DNA from: Capitulum mitella
Lineage: Eukaryota; Arthropoda; Thecostraca; Pollicipedomorpha; Pollicipedidae
Direction of reading: 5' to 3'
Length of the DNA: 64,000 nt
Assembly (NCBI GenBank): GCA_030062745.1
Contig: CP099841.1
Span: 4,340,001 to 4,404,000 of the forward strand
In this document: one piece after another, positions 1 through 11,200 of the stretch
Layout: each line of letters opens with the position of its first letter
How positions within the stretch are numbered: position 1 is the stretch's first letter
Made by a program: the position numbers and the translations under genes
The notes under the pieces: model-generated
The model's database searches: none
What the model was told of the DNA's origin: nothing
Seen by the model: only the letters and a program-made list of their open reading frames with translations

Positions 1-420
1 CAGGAGATGGGGGTGGTTTCGCAGTCTTTGCAGGAATACCCTCACTGGTGGGTGCCTTTGAATGTCTTTTGAAACCGAAGCCATGTCCGGTGAATATAAG
101 TCTGAGAGTGAATACTTTTCAAAACAGTTCGCGAGCTTTTCGCACGTACGTCCGGTGCGTACGTTTCGTAAGTACGTCCCTGTCCCAGAGTCTGCAGACT
201 GGCTGTTTCCAACGTTCGCGGGTCGCGCCAAATGGCGACTATCTGGCAACAATTTCCGATTACTCGTGTACATAAAACGCTGACATTGGACGATGTAGTT
301 TCGCTAAATTTTCCTTTCCACAGAACATCGACTCCAGATGACGCAGTCTGCGGATGTTACTTCTTCGTTTCCAGGAGGCGCCTCACGCCGCGGTGTTGAC
401 CGTGGCCCTGTCGTTTTCAG
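1..420 (+). other. Thrombospondin intron (left edge of window)
   Basis: No coding sequence is recognised here. The stretch ends in a T-rich tract followed by CAG at 418-420, which is the acceptor for the first visible thrombospondin exon. The calcium-binding type 3 repeats that precede this exon in thrombospondins are not found, so they must lie to the left of the window. Confidence 0.75.
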
Positions 421-542
421 GACGTACCAGACTGTGGTGCTGGATCCGTTCGGCGACTCTCAGATCGACCCGAACTGGGTCATCTACAACCAGGGCGCCG
501 AGATCGTGCAGACGATGAACAGCGACCCGGGTCTGGCCGTCG
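421..542 (+). CDS. Thrombospondin exon A
   Basis: The acceptor is TTTTCAG at 414-420 and the donor GTAAGT starts at 543. The first base completes a codon from the previous exon, 40 full codons follow, and one base of a Gly codon ends the exon. It encodes the start of the C-terminal domain, including [10 protein letters not shown] and MNSDPGLAV. Confidence 0.95.
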
Positions 543-3016
543 GTAAGTGGAGCGGGCTCGCTGGCTGTCAGGGTTTCAGGGCGCGTCGTCGAGCACGTCG
601 TGAGTCTTCCATGACAAAGGATTTGCTGTTTTCGGTCATCGGTGGCGGCAGTCTCTTTACTGCTCTTCCTTCATTCCGGGCGTTAACGCTGTAGAATAAT
701 TTGACTGCGTAATAACTAGTGCTTAAATGGTAAAGATAAAGATTATCATGAGCAATGAAACATTCATCAAAACCTCCATAAGGGCTGCTTGTTGTTGCAT
801 TGGCAGGTATTAGCTGGCATTGCATGATGTCATCCTTGGCAGGAACCGGCCAAAAAGATTGTTAACCTGTCAGGACTTTGCAAGCACGTTGTTTTTAAAT
901 GCACGTTCTTTTAGACACATGCCGAGTGTATCGGTGAACATGAATGATGAAGACACTATTTATGACTTGGCCACGTGCTTCCAGGATTCCACAAATTCTC
1001 CGGCGTGGACTTTGAAGGGACATTCTTCGTCGACACGGAAATCGACGACGACTACGTTGGTTTCGTGTTCAGGTAACAAGCCAACAGATAGGCCATACTC
1101 AGGCCACATCGTCGAGGCCATATTCAGGTCACATCGTCGACTGGTAGGAAACTGGGCACGTTGCATGCAGTTTCCAAAGATTTACTGCTACGTGTCCTCT
1201 CGAAGGCATCCTTTCAAACAGTGGCCCGCCAGCGTGTAAGACCGTTTCGCGCCCCTGCCCACCAGCTACCAGGACAACAAGAAGTTCTACACGGTGATGT
1301 GGAAGAAGAACACGCAGACGTACTGGCAGGCGACGCCGTTCCGCGCCGTGGCCGAGCCGGGCATCCAGCTGAAGGTGGTCAACTCCAACACCGGGCCCGG
1401 CCAGATGATGAGAAACGCCCTCTGGCACACTGGCGACACGTTCGACCAGGTCAGGAACGACGGCCGTGACGTCGTGCCGCCGACGGCCGGCGATTGGACG
1501 GGCGGCCTCGAGTGACGTGAAGCGTGCGAAAGTGTTCCAGTTTTCCGTTCTGAGACGCCTTCAGGATGGTCGACGCTTACATCATACGCCTCACGCTACA
1601 GGGTGTTGTTCCAGAAACGCACTGCGCGGAAGATACCGTCTGTGCGTTTACGCCTGCTGAACTCACAGGCACCGCGCGAATTTGATGGCCGCAGGGTGAA
1701 AATGTTTGGAATCCAAAGAGTTCTCGACAGAAAGCAATGATCGTCACAATGCCCAAGACCGGATTTTGCGCATTACGAATGCATCGTAACCAGCTGCCAT
1801 AACCCGGCAACACAACAGTCACGTATTTCCAACAACGCATTTCACTGATGTGGCCCGAGCCTCACCGCTGACTTCATTCTGGCGTAGGTTCGCCTGCTGT
1901 GGAAGGACCCGAGGAACGTGGGCTGGAAGGAGAAGACCGCCTACCGCTGGCTGTTGCTGCACCGTCCGAAGATCGGCCTGATCCGTCTCCGTATCTACGA
2001 GGTACGAGACACCGGTGTCAGCTGAGTTTCGCCGCCTTGTAGGCTCTGATCAGCCCTGGTTCTGGATACTGCCTCGAAGCTAACGCTTGGAGCCATCGGG
2101 CCGGCAGCGTTTCTTGAGTGTCACAGTCAGGATAACTTCAGCCGAAGACCGTATGCTTTGGCTCGTACACTTCAACGTCAAACTGTTGTTTGATTCAGTC
2201 TGGTTTGTTGTTTACCCGTGACTAGATTTTTTTGCCAATTCGCCTTTCTTCGCGCAGTGTGGTTGGAACAGTGGTGCCTTTTTCTCAGGGGGAGAACTTG
2301 GTAGCCGATTCGGGCAACATTTACGACAGCACACTGAAGGGCGGAAGAATTGGAGTGTTCTGCTTCTCGCAGGAAATGATCATCTGGTCCGATCTCGTGT
2401 ACAGATGCAATGGTATGTTTGTACACTGAAACGTACGATCTTGAGAACAGACATTTGTAATGTCCAAACAGTGGTGAGCACCAAGCATTTTCGTGATTAA
2501 ATCAATGGACGCTCTTGCGAGATCGTTCGAGTTAATGTATTTGGCCAATACGTCAAGGATCAACACATTTCGCAACAATATCAAGTAAGGCCATCAGAGG
2601 AACCTGGATCCCATTGTTTCAGAGAGCCATGCTGCTAATGTCGCTGAAATGTTTTTTTCATTCTCCAAATATAGTCCCAGTAAGAGGCGTGCCTTCTCTG
2701 TGCTCGGACTTTGTTCCGCCCACAGACGACATGCCGGAGGAGGCGTACTCTCTGTGTGCTCAGACTCTGCTCTCCCCACAGACCACGTGGCAGAAGAGGC
2801 GTGCCCTCTGTGTGCTAAGACTGTTTTCCTTCACAGACGACGTGCCGGAAGAGGTGTGTTCCCTGCGTGCCCAGGCTCTGTTCTCCCCCCACAGACGACG
2901 TGCCGGAGGAGGTGTACGAGCGGTTGCCGCCGCACCTGCAGGCGCAGGTCAACATTGACCGCATCAAGGCGTCGGTGCCGGGCGGCCCGCTGGGCACCAG
3001 GCCGACCTTCTCCTAG
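421..3016 (+). CDS. Thrombospondin, C-terminal exons (5' part outside window)
   Basis: This is the 3' end of a thrombospondin gene of the thrombospondin-3/4/COMP type. The family forms secreted oligomeric glycoproteins that bind calcium, matrix and cell-surface receptors. Exons are 421-542, 985-1072, 1266-1449, 1888-2001, 2289-2412 and 2895-3016. They join in phase to about 210 codons that make up the lectin-like beta-sandwich C-terminal domain. Recognisable blocks are [89 protein letters not shown] and the end of that exon at YRCN. The order and spacing match family members. The protein ends with a lineage-specific tail of about 38 residues after YRCN. No clear AATAAA is seen in the first 900 bases after the stop. 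I am confident of the family; the exact paralogue is not assigned. Confidence 0.95.
985..1072 (+). CDS. Thrombospondin exon B
   Basis: The acceptor CCAG ends at 984 and the donor GTAACA starts at 1073. Two bases complete the Gly codon from exon A, and 28 codons follow, including [20 protein letters not shown]. The DFEGTF and DDDY blocks are family landmarks. The exon ends with AG of a Ser codon. Confidence 0.95.
1266..1449 (+). CDS. Thrombospondin exon C
   Basis: The acceptor CACCAG ends at 1265 and the donor GTCAGG starts at 1450. The first base completes AGC (Ser), then 61 codons run to phase 0. It carries the strongest family block, [18 protein letters not shown], followed by STGPG-like and NALWHTGDT motifs. 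Confidence 0.96.
1888..2001 (+). CDS. Thrombospondin exon D
   Basis: The acceptor GTAG ends at 1887 and the donor GTACGA starts at 2002. It has 38 codons in phase 0, containing [20 protein letters not shown] and [14 protein letters not shown], both collinear with vertebrate thrombospondins. Confidence 0.96.
2289..2412 (+). CDS. Thrombospondin exon E
   Basis: The acceptor TTTCTCAG ends at 2288 and the donor GTATGT starts at 2413. It has 41 codons plus one base, with the block [16 protein letters not shown] and the domain-closing YRCN. Confidence 0.96.
2705..2915 (+). repeat. Tandem copies of a 3' splice site plus exon start, period about 56 bp
   Basis: The motif pyrimidine tract-CACAG-ACGACGTGCCGGAGGAGG occurs with CACAG starting at 2721, 2777, 2832 and 2890, a spacing of 55-58. 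The last copy is the real exon F acceptor. Each copy preserves a usable-looking acceptor. Copies 1-3 read in one frame across each other but enter the last copy out of frame. Splicing to copy 3 would give a different C-terminus that stops at 2958. Confidence 0.85.
2895..3016 (+). CDS. Thrombospondin terminal exon F and stop
   Basis: The acceptor CCCCACAG ends at 2894. Two bases complete an Asp codon, 39 codons follow, and TAG lies at 3014-3016. The conserved start is DDVPEEVYE, followed by a less conserved tail ending in TRPTFS. The acceptor and the first roughly ten codons are copied three more times upstream (see the repeat at 2705-2915), so this exon could have competing 3' splice sites. 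The last copy is chosen because it alone continues in the family-like frame. Confidence 0.88.
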
Positions 3017-6000
3017 TGGCGCGGCCGCCGGCAGCGCCCCCTGTCCGCTCCGTCGCCCAGCCGGCACACTGCCACAGAGGGCAGCACTGAGGCGGCCCGC
3101 GCGCCGTGTGCCATTCACATTTACGAGTTGTTCTGACGTCGCGGCTAGCGCCGTTCTGTGCCTGGGTGCTGGACCAGACCGTGTTTGTTAGGTCTTGTGT
3201 GGTGCAGAGTTTACTCACATAGGTGCTATCGACGAGTTTAATTTCTGGTGCCAGCCGTGTTAGCGCGCGTGTTTGAGCTGCCGAGGACCACTGCGTGAGA
3301 CTTTGTCAAGAGCAGGCTGTATCAGAGCGCGTTTGCTTGCCTGTAACTTAACATTGCTGATCATGACCCAGGTTTTTTTAGGGAGGGGGGGGGGACGGCG
3401 CCAATCCCGACAACGTTCTGGAACGAGGACCAAAAAGTGTTTCTTGAATATGAAATCGCGCTGCTTGCTTCCGTACAGCTTTTCATGGTGTGTTGAGCTG
3501 TCTGAAATCCCTGGAGCGGCTGCTGAGGGCTGGCTGACATCGCCGGAGCGCTGCTCTGCGCCACCGCCGGCTCAGGAAGGCCCAACAGTCGCCTGCGACA
3601 GCTCAGGAGCCGGTCTGCGGAGGCAGCGGCAGAGGGTGTCCCGGCCTCCGCCCGTCGGCGTCAGACGTCAGGCCCACCAAGCGTCAGCTGCCGCTGCCGA
3701 CCTTCGGCCCGTGCAGCTCTGGGCGGCGATTACCACCTAAACTGTGAACACGTGCCAACCTCGATTTGTGCAACTAATAGGTGCGCGAGTGGTATAGGCT
3801 TAGTCTTAAAACCGGCCGAGGATGCTGATGGACTGGACGAAACCTCTGGGTTCGTCTGGATTCGTGCTGGGTCTGTGCTTTTGCGTGTATTTTTTATCTT
3901 TTCTTTTTTACATCGATCGAAAATGCGTTCGGTCACATGAACTAAGCTAATCTATTTTGTCATTTCATTGGTAATACAATTCACAAAACACTGTCGTGGC
4001 TTTTGAAACCTGGTGCAACAATGAGCAGTTACTCTACAAAGCCGGCGAACTTCGCAAAGTCGTAGGCGCAAAGGAATCTACCTGTGCCTGCTTAATTCCT
4101 CCGCAAAGGAGTCTGGACTTAATGCTGCTGGATCATTTCTGCTTTGGGATCTGACTTCCCCGCCCATTGTCTGCAGCACAAATAACTTTGTATGGAATTC
4201 CTATTCCTGAAGTGACCCCTCCGTACTCACTAACGCACTTCCGAAAGTGACTACTCCGTATTCGGTATTCACTAATGCTTCAAGGCCGCTCCTCGAAGCG
4301 ATTTTCTCTACCGCACTGAAAACGAATGCGGATTGGCGAGCTCGCGGAGACCTGGTAGGGCCGCCTACCATATCCCTGTTGCTGTGACGCGGCGGTGCAC
4401 CAGCGAGTTCCGGTGTCGTGACTGAGTCGCGAATACTTAAACGGACGGAAAACGGCGCCTTTTACGCAGCACCAGCCGACTCGAACTGGCACAGTGCGTT
4501 TCTCTCCGAGGACCCGACTGATGATTTGAACGAAATCCTTGTGAAACCCACCCCACTGCAGGACTCAACGGCTCTTCTGCGGCACGTTAGCCGCAGACCG
4601 CAGAGTGTGTCTCCGGTCTCTGACGTGCTCGCGAACTCCTGGCCTGCGGGCGCGCCTGTAGCCCCGGCCAGACTCACCGCTCAAGCCGCCCGCGGAGCTC
4701 CAGGCACGGTAGATACTGCGCCGCACGACACGCACGCCGTGCTCGCACGGCTGCACCTCGAACGCAAACCGGCCGGCGCTGGATGGAACGATGCTTGCAA
4801 AATTGCTACCGATCATAGGTAGAACGAGGGATGTGGTCAGGACACCTGATGTTGGAAAACGTCATCGAGGGAAACATCGGCACTCCTGCTTATCCATGGA
4901 TAAAGGGACTAGAAAAAAAATGTGTCCGAAATTCACTGAAAATTTGCATTTTGGATGGTTGTCCGGCAGCATGTTTAGGCACTGACCAATCATTTTCATG
5001 AAAGGATTCATCATTTTCGTGGTGAATCCTACCTATGTTAGGATTCATCAGAAGCCTTTTGGAGATGAGCTAAAACCAGTTTACTGCTTCATGCAGGGCC
5101 TTTTGTAATTGTGACTTGGTATGTTCTATCTAGTTCTACTGATGCCCAGGTAAGCCTGCTTAGCTTCCTGACGAGCTCAACCTGACGATGACATTTGCAG
5201 ACAGTAGCAGAGCCATTTACCTGTTCGTTCCAACACCAGTAAAAAGCGGGCGACTCCGTCGTACAATGTCGGGCTGTCGCGATAAAACCCCCGTCTAGGT
5301 CAAAGGCAATTTCCTGCGCAGAGCCGACAACGATGGCTGGCGGCTCGAAAACTCGTCCTGCACGAGCCGTAGTGGTGCATCGTGCGGAGCGAGCCCTGAA
5401 ATCGCTGCCGGGCCGGCGCACTCAGGAGCAGAACAACGGTCGGCCGCCGCCGCGAGAGCTGCGGCGCTCTTCCACAAGCTGGGGCGCCGGCCTGCCGTGA
5501 CGTTCTCACGTTCGTGCACGTGAACATCCATTTACGCTTATCAGCCATCCGGCATGTGTTTGTCAATAGCGGTGACATGTATAAGAAAAAGGAAACCACG
5601 CAACATGCCTATGTAGTTCTCTTCAGACGGGACGCGGCCGAAAGGTTCCCGGTCGGAGTCCAGGTAATAGCGCCATTTTACCGTCTCCGGCGACAACCGG
5701 CGTCAGAGGCTGCGACGCGAATGACCCTGGCAGTCGAGAGCGTCGTTAAATAGCCCACTAGCCAACCAATCAGCTTCAGACAGGACGCGGCCGGCGCTGA
5801 GGTGACTGTCGGAGGCCGGCAGCTTCGTGCAGCCCTCTCGCCGGGACCGTCTCCGCGCCAGCCCAGCTGCGCCCCCGTGACGTCAGCAGAGGGTGCGAGA
5901 CCGGAGAGCGGCGCCCGGCGGCGCGGACGGCGGCGCCCGCAGGTCATCAGAGCGGGGCGCCTGCCCTGAATGCCGCCGGAGCGTGGAGGCCGAGGCCGTG

Positions 6001-7231
6001 AACACTGGCGCGCCCGCTGATCGCCCGTCGCCGAGGAGCGGCCGGCCGGGCCGGGTCTGAAGCGGAGCGCCGCCGCTGAGCCGGTAACCGGGGCTCCCCG
6101 GACCGGCGTAACCAGGCGGCCCGGGCTGTCAAAGCGGCCGGCGGGATCAGGCTGCGAGTGCGCAGTACTCAGGCTTAGGTGCGTCGGCCAGCTGAAGGTC
6201 GTTTGGCTGGCTGAGCAAGCACATCTGATGTCGAAAATATGCTATTGCACTGGGCGGGAAAGCACCTGCAAGACTCGAACCGGTTTTCATGCTCAATCTG
6301 CACGAGAAATTCTGCGAATACTTGCAACGAGAGCCGGGCGGGCTCTGGAACAGGTCCGCGGAGTTACAGCATAGCAACCGAGAGATCTGAGAACCCATAC
6401 CTGTGCTGGTTTACGCTTACCTGGATGGCACACGGCGATAAATGTCAATCCCCAAGCAGCTGTCATTCGACTAAGTGCCATGACTCAAGTGTTTCTGAGA
6501 GTTACTTTAGCAAAACGCTTAGATCGACGATGGCACACAGACAAAATGCTTCTGAAGCTGTAGAATCTGTTATGGCGAGATGTGATGAGCCAAGCCGAAT
6601 AACTCAGTTCTTGTACGGTAAGCCTTCAACCCGAGATGAATGATAACCATTGTGCATGATACGGCGCGCTAAACCGAGAAAGGTTCGGTACCAATACGGC
6701 AGAGCTGCATACCCAACCCTCAGAGCAAGGGGGTCTCACACGAATACCAGCCGCTGACTAAATGCATAATCGTCGGGGGCTTTTTCTGGGTGACCTTTCC
6801 GAGGGCCAGGCTACGCGGAAGCCTGGCCATGTGCCTGCTGTGTGATCAGAGACCCCACAGCAGGCAGATGCAGTGCCCGGTCGTGCCATAACCCACGCCA
6901 GGCCCGGGCCGGCTTCGCTGCTCACCAACTGCCAAAAACGTGCCGCGTGTTTTCTGCTTGCGTCACGTGCAACAAATCGTGTCGGCTGCCTGAGGCGCAA
7001 CCGTTGTTCGCCAATGCAAATGCGAACGAAATTCTGAGAAGCTGAAGCTCATTGCTCTGCAACAGCACTGCGCTGCAGGCACCTACCGGGATTTCATTTA
7101 ATGCAGATTATCATCGTATTGTTCTAAAGCCTCCGCCGACCTGGATGTGTCATTGCGTCATCTCTGATAGGCCCGGTTCAACCAGGGCAAAGCCGTGCCT
7201 AGGTGACGAAATAGTAGGGATGCTACTGACA
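3017..7231. other. Thrombospondin 3' UTR and intergenic DNA
   Basis: No gene could be supported. The beginning must hold the thrombospondin 3' UTR. ORFs here are short, lack family resemblance and are typical of chance in GC-rich DNA. A G-rich homopolymer lies near 3381-3394. Short imperfect direct and inverted repeats occur around 4195-4275 and 5005-5055. The stretch 5780-6150 is locally very GC-rich but shows no promoter motif I can defend. Confidence 0.6.
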
Positions 7232-7645
7232 TATGACAAAATTATAGGAAAAACGGCAATTTTATGTAACTGACTATATTTTACGTGCAGGAATAGTATA
7301 TAATGTTTGCTTTTGCGGTATATATATGATCACTATTCTGTATTCCTGTGAAAACGCAAAATATCTTGTGTAGACCGCTTGGCTCAGGGGAGGGGGCATG
7401 CCCCATGCTCCCTCCCCTGAACCCAGCGGTCTGGAGGGGGCACAGGGGGGCCATGCCACCGCCCCCCCCCCGGACCAAGCGGTCTGCACTAGATATTTAG
7501 CAATTTCGCAGGAATTCGGAATAGGGACCGTATATATACAATAAAAGCAAACATTACGTGTTTTCCTGTGCGCTGAATATGAGGTCAGTTACATACGATT
7601 GTTGGCTTTTCCTATACATCTGATCAGAAGCCAGTGGCATGTGAC
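7232..7645. mobile_element. Foldback element with arms of about 170 bp
   Basis: The left arm (about 7232-7400) reappears inverted on the right (about 7470-7645). Shared marks read inward on both sides include TAATGTTTGCTTTT, the TATATATA tract, TATTCCTGTG/AATTCCTGCG, AAATATCT-GTG and AGACCGCTTGG. The centre is GC-rich with its own small palindrome around GGGGGCATGCCCC. There is no coding capacity, so this is a non-autonomous palindromic element. A single-arm relative lies at 10523-10690. Confidence 0.75.
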
Positions 7646-7839
7646 ATAATTTGATATTTGCCCCCCCCCCCCGAGGAAAATCCTGGCTACTTAGAATTGG
7701 ACGCAAAACGAGGATAAGCTAGAGGATCAGTTTTACATTTCTGCGAACAGGATCGTAATCAAAATGACTGCCGTTTCAATATGCTGTCCAGAGGGTCAGA
7801 AGAGTTACTCACTCAGCGAACGGCTCTGTCTCGGCTAAT

Positions 7840-8083
7840 GATCAGAGGGTTACCTGGCTGATCTGCTCAGTGACGGGTCCAAACTCGATCCCCGATCAGA
7901 GAACTTGTCCGGGTCACGATCAGAGGGTCAGCCCAGTTCCCTGATCAGGGGTTAGCTTGGGCCCGGATCAGAGGGTCATTTCGGGTCTCTGATCAAAGGG
8001 CGAGCCCATTTCCCCGACCAGAGGGCCAGCGTGGGCCCTCGATCAGAGTGTCAGCTGAGTCACCGATCAGAGGGTCAGCCAGG
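7840..8083 (+). repeat. Minisatellite, 24-25 bp unit (GATCAGAGGGTCAGCC core)
   Basis: The GATCA/GACCA core recurs at 7894, 7918, 7943, 7966, 7991, 8016, 8041 and 8065, with a more degenerate start at 7840-7893. The array ends roughly 75 bases before the putative TATA-like box of the JHBP gene, so it sits in that gene's proximal upstream region. Confidence 0.85.
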
Positions 8084-8111
8084 ACGCCGGCGCGCCGCCT
8101 CGCATCGCCGC

Positions 8112-8215
8112 TGAGCGCCAATGAGCGGCGGCCTTGAGATGACCGGGTCGGCCGAGTCGATAAAGGCTGGCGACGGCGGCCGACCCGCGCAGTGGTGATT
8201 TCACTTTCTATCGGC
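8112..8215 (+). promoter_or_regulatory. Probable core promoter and 5' leader of the JHBP gene
   Basis: The start codon at 8216 follows only about 130 bases of non-repeat sequence. It contains a CCAAT-like GCCAATG at 8117-8123, a TATA-like GATAAAGG at 8159-8166 and an initiator-like GCAGTGG about 30 bases further on, near 8190. The spacing fits a TATA/initiator promoter. No transcript evidence is available. Confidence 0.4.
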
Positions 8216-8279
8216 ATGGAGGCGGGTCGGGCGTCGGCCGCCGTGCTGGCGCTGACCGTGCTGCCGCTGCAGCTGGCAG
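8216..8279 (+). CDS. JHBP gene exon 1 (signal peptide)
   Basis: ATG at 8216 opens 21 codons plus one base, and the donor GTAGGT starts at 8280. The peptide has a short basic start and a run of Val/Leu/Ala typical of a secretory signal. This start is chosen because the signal peptide joins in phase to exon 2 and the next codons give a plausible cleavage region, LAGAQ. Confidence 0.82.
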
Positions 8280-11200
8280 GTAGGTGGCTGGTGCTGGCAG
8301 CGCCCGGGGCGCCAGCCGGTTTCTGGGGGTACTGCTGTACACAGGCGTAGCCAGGGACGGGGCCAGGACAAATGTAGCCCCCCCTCCCCAAACTAAATGC
8401 TCCTTGGATTTCAGCCATTTTGTTTTCGAGTTCGGAAAACTTCTGTTTCTTTTTCGGTTTTCGTGCGCAGCGAAACATTGAATGTTGGACTCCTTGGAGG
8501 GCTGTGGTCCCTTGGCCCCCTTGGCTACACCCATGACTACACACAACCGAGGATTACTACGAGCGTTGACAGGCTCACCGGAGACAGGCGGGAGCATATT
8601 GTGGCTAGTCGCCGTCAGTTTCGCCGAAGTGCAGCGTGGTTGTGGGGTTCTCGAGTCGTTGGAGCCTTCACGGCCAAGTGAACGGTGAACGCTGTGGCAG
8701 CGGTCGTCTCCTGAGCAGCGATGCATGTCGGGTGCCTTTAGTCCGTGGGCACGACATGGGAGATTTAGTCGCCTCCCAACGGTAATCGTCCGCCGAAAGT
8801 CTTAGTGGGGCTGATTAGTGGGGCTGATTAAAGTCAGGGTTCTCAATTTGGCTGACGTTAGCTGAAGCTTGTATGGGTAATACAAGCTTCAGTGATCCGC
8901 AGCAGAAATTATTTGCACGGGGCCAACGCTTCGGCCGATGCATTAATATTGTCATCCTATAGGCCGTTCGAGAGGCGTGTGCGAGCATCGGGAAGTTGTG
9001 TTGGCATTTTTACATGTTTGTAACGTTTCGAAACTATCCTTTCGTTGTCAAGCATCACTGCAGAGAGCCCACAATAGCTTTGAAGCGCTGCGAAAACATA
9101 AAAATCCCGATCTCCATTCCCAATTTAGTATCCATCACATGCCGAGGTAAACGCGCAGAATCGCCAGAGTTTCAGAGCGTTGTTCCATTTCCAGCTAAAC
9201 GGTCTATTCATGCCCCGGGCTGAAGTTTCAGTTTAGGAACTCAAGGTCACCTAGTACTCTACCTGCCAGCAATGCTGTCATGCTCGGGGTGCCTGCCGGC
9301 TGGTGCCCCCATCCCCCCTCTGGTCGGAGGTTTCGACAGACCGACAGACCGGCCCACTGCAGGGAAAGCCAACCTGCTGAGGCCACCGAGGCCGAACGCT
9401 GTAACTCGGGAGGGCCAGATGGGCGACAGGCGCCGGTCTGACGTGGTTTGACGAGAGGACGACCCACATGGGAGGCAAGGGCTGGAGTCGGCGAGCGGGC
9501 TTCAGGCGGGTGAATGAGCCCTTCGGATTTTCGTTATGGATTGTAGGACACATTGTCATCATGGACCTATGAGGATGTCTTTCGGTGGGCACCTATGCGG
9601 TGACAGTGCGTCAAAACATCGTTCAGCAGTTTCACGGCGTTAACCTCGAGCAGTCTCGACGAACTGGTAATAGCACGAGGTTTGTATTTTTTGCAAGTTT
9701 TCTTGCGGCTTTTAAGCAAGTTTGGTGAATCTCTCACATCATCAACCAGTCCCCTAAGTGATAATCGAAAAGAACTTAGAATCTCAGATACCGCGTGGCT
9801 GAGGATTCCTGGACGTCTCCGACGGGGTTCTTGCAGCGGACCAACATGGCCATGGATGCCATCATGGCTTTGAGGCAGTCTCTCCGTTCCATGTGCGACC
9901 AGAGACATGCAAATGCATCGGAAAGGTCGCGAACACAGGCTGTCTATCATACTCTCCTGTGCTAGAGTTCCAGCATAATTCCTTCCTCTCGGGGATTACT
10001 GGGCCTTCAGATAGGTTGGCCGACTGATGCATGAATGCATGAGCGATATGAGACAGCGAAAGGTGACTTACTCGTGCAAGCCTTCCTTTCTCCGCTCCTC
10101 AGATGATGCATCTCCCTTCTCCCGGCCGTCGCGGTTGATTTGGAAGTCGAGAGGTGCACATGGAATGTCTGACGTTTCAGTCTGGCACTGGACATCAAAC
10201 CACTCCCACCACCACGTGCGCGTCTCCTGCAGATTGCCGAGGACTGCGCTCTGTTGCTGGGAGCTCCTCGTCGGTGTGGCCGTGCCGACAGGCAGCCTGC
10301 TTTGGATTTCTTTTTTCGTCCTCTAGCTTCTTTCTCGACGCATCGGTGAGGACTGACCATTAGCGTCGTAGTCGGAAGCCGACTAGTCTTGCGTCAAGTC
10401 GCGCGTCTCGTCAGGCGTCAGTCGGTCGTCGTCCCCGGTTTCCGACTGCCTGCCACGACAGGGACGTGGCCAGGAATTCGCCTCGGGGGGAGGCAAATGT
10501 CGAGTTTTGTCATAAGAACCTGGCATATGGCAACAATTATAGTAAAAGCAGCATTTGTGCAGTTAACCTCATGTTTAACTCACAGGAAAAGATAATGTTT
10601 GCTTTTGAAGCACATGTATGATCATTATTCCTTATTCCCGTGAAATCGTTAAATGTCTAGTGTAGACCCCTTGGTTCGGGGCATACCCTCCATGCCCCCT
10701 GGCTACGTGCCTGCGTCCCGGCGACCCAACCACGGGTCATCCGGCCGGCCGGCCCCCGAGGCGCAGAGCTGCGGTATTTGACCAAGACGGGGCCGGCCAG
10801 AACGGGCGACGACGCGGCCCAAGATGCAGTCTTGCCCACGGCGGACCCGGCACCGCGACCAAACGCGTGTGTGACGCTCACCGCACCGTAATACTCGCCG
10901 GCCAGGGCCGGATGCCCGCCGGCTGACTCGACCGTCTCCTGCCAGTGACGTCACTGGTTGTCTGACTCGGCGTCTCGCCGGCAGGCGCTCAGTTTGCTGC
11001 GGAGGCGGGGTGTCCCGTTGGTGACCAGAGGCAGCTGAGCGAGTGCCTGACCAACGGCCTGGAGCGGCTGCGACCCTTCTTCAGGACAGGTCAGAACGGA
11101 AGGCTTGTGCAAAACCAGATTCTCAGCCATAAGGATAACCCGACGCAGAACAGGCCAGTCTACCACAACCGATCGACTTCGTGCCAAAGCTTCATCTATT

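Noticed and set aside
4418-4822. 134-codon ORF in the thrombospondin-JHBP interval
   Set aside because: No domain or signal, and overlapped by open frames on the other strand. It looks like chance.
9567-9950. 127-codon minus-strand ORF in JHBP intron 1
   Set aside because: No recognisable motif, no transposase signature and no splice context. It could be a transposon fossil but nothing visible supports that.
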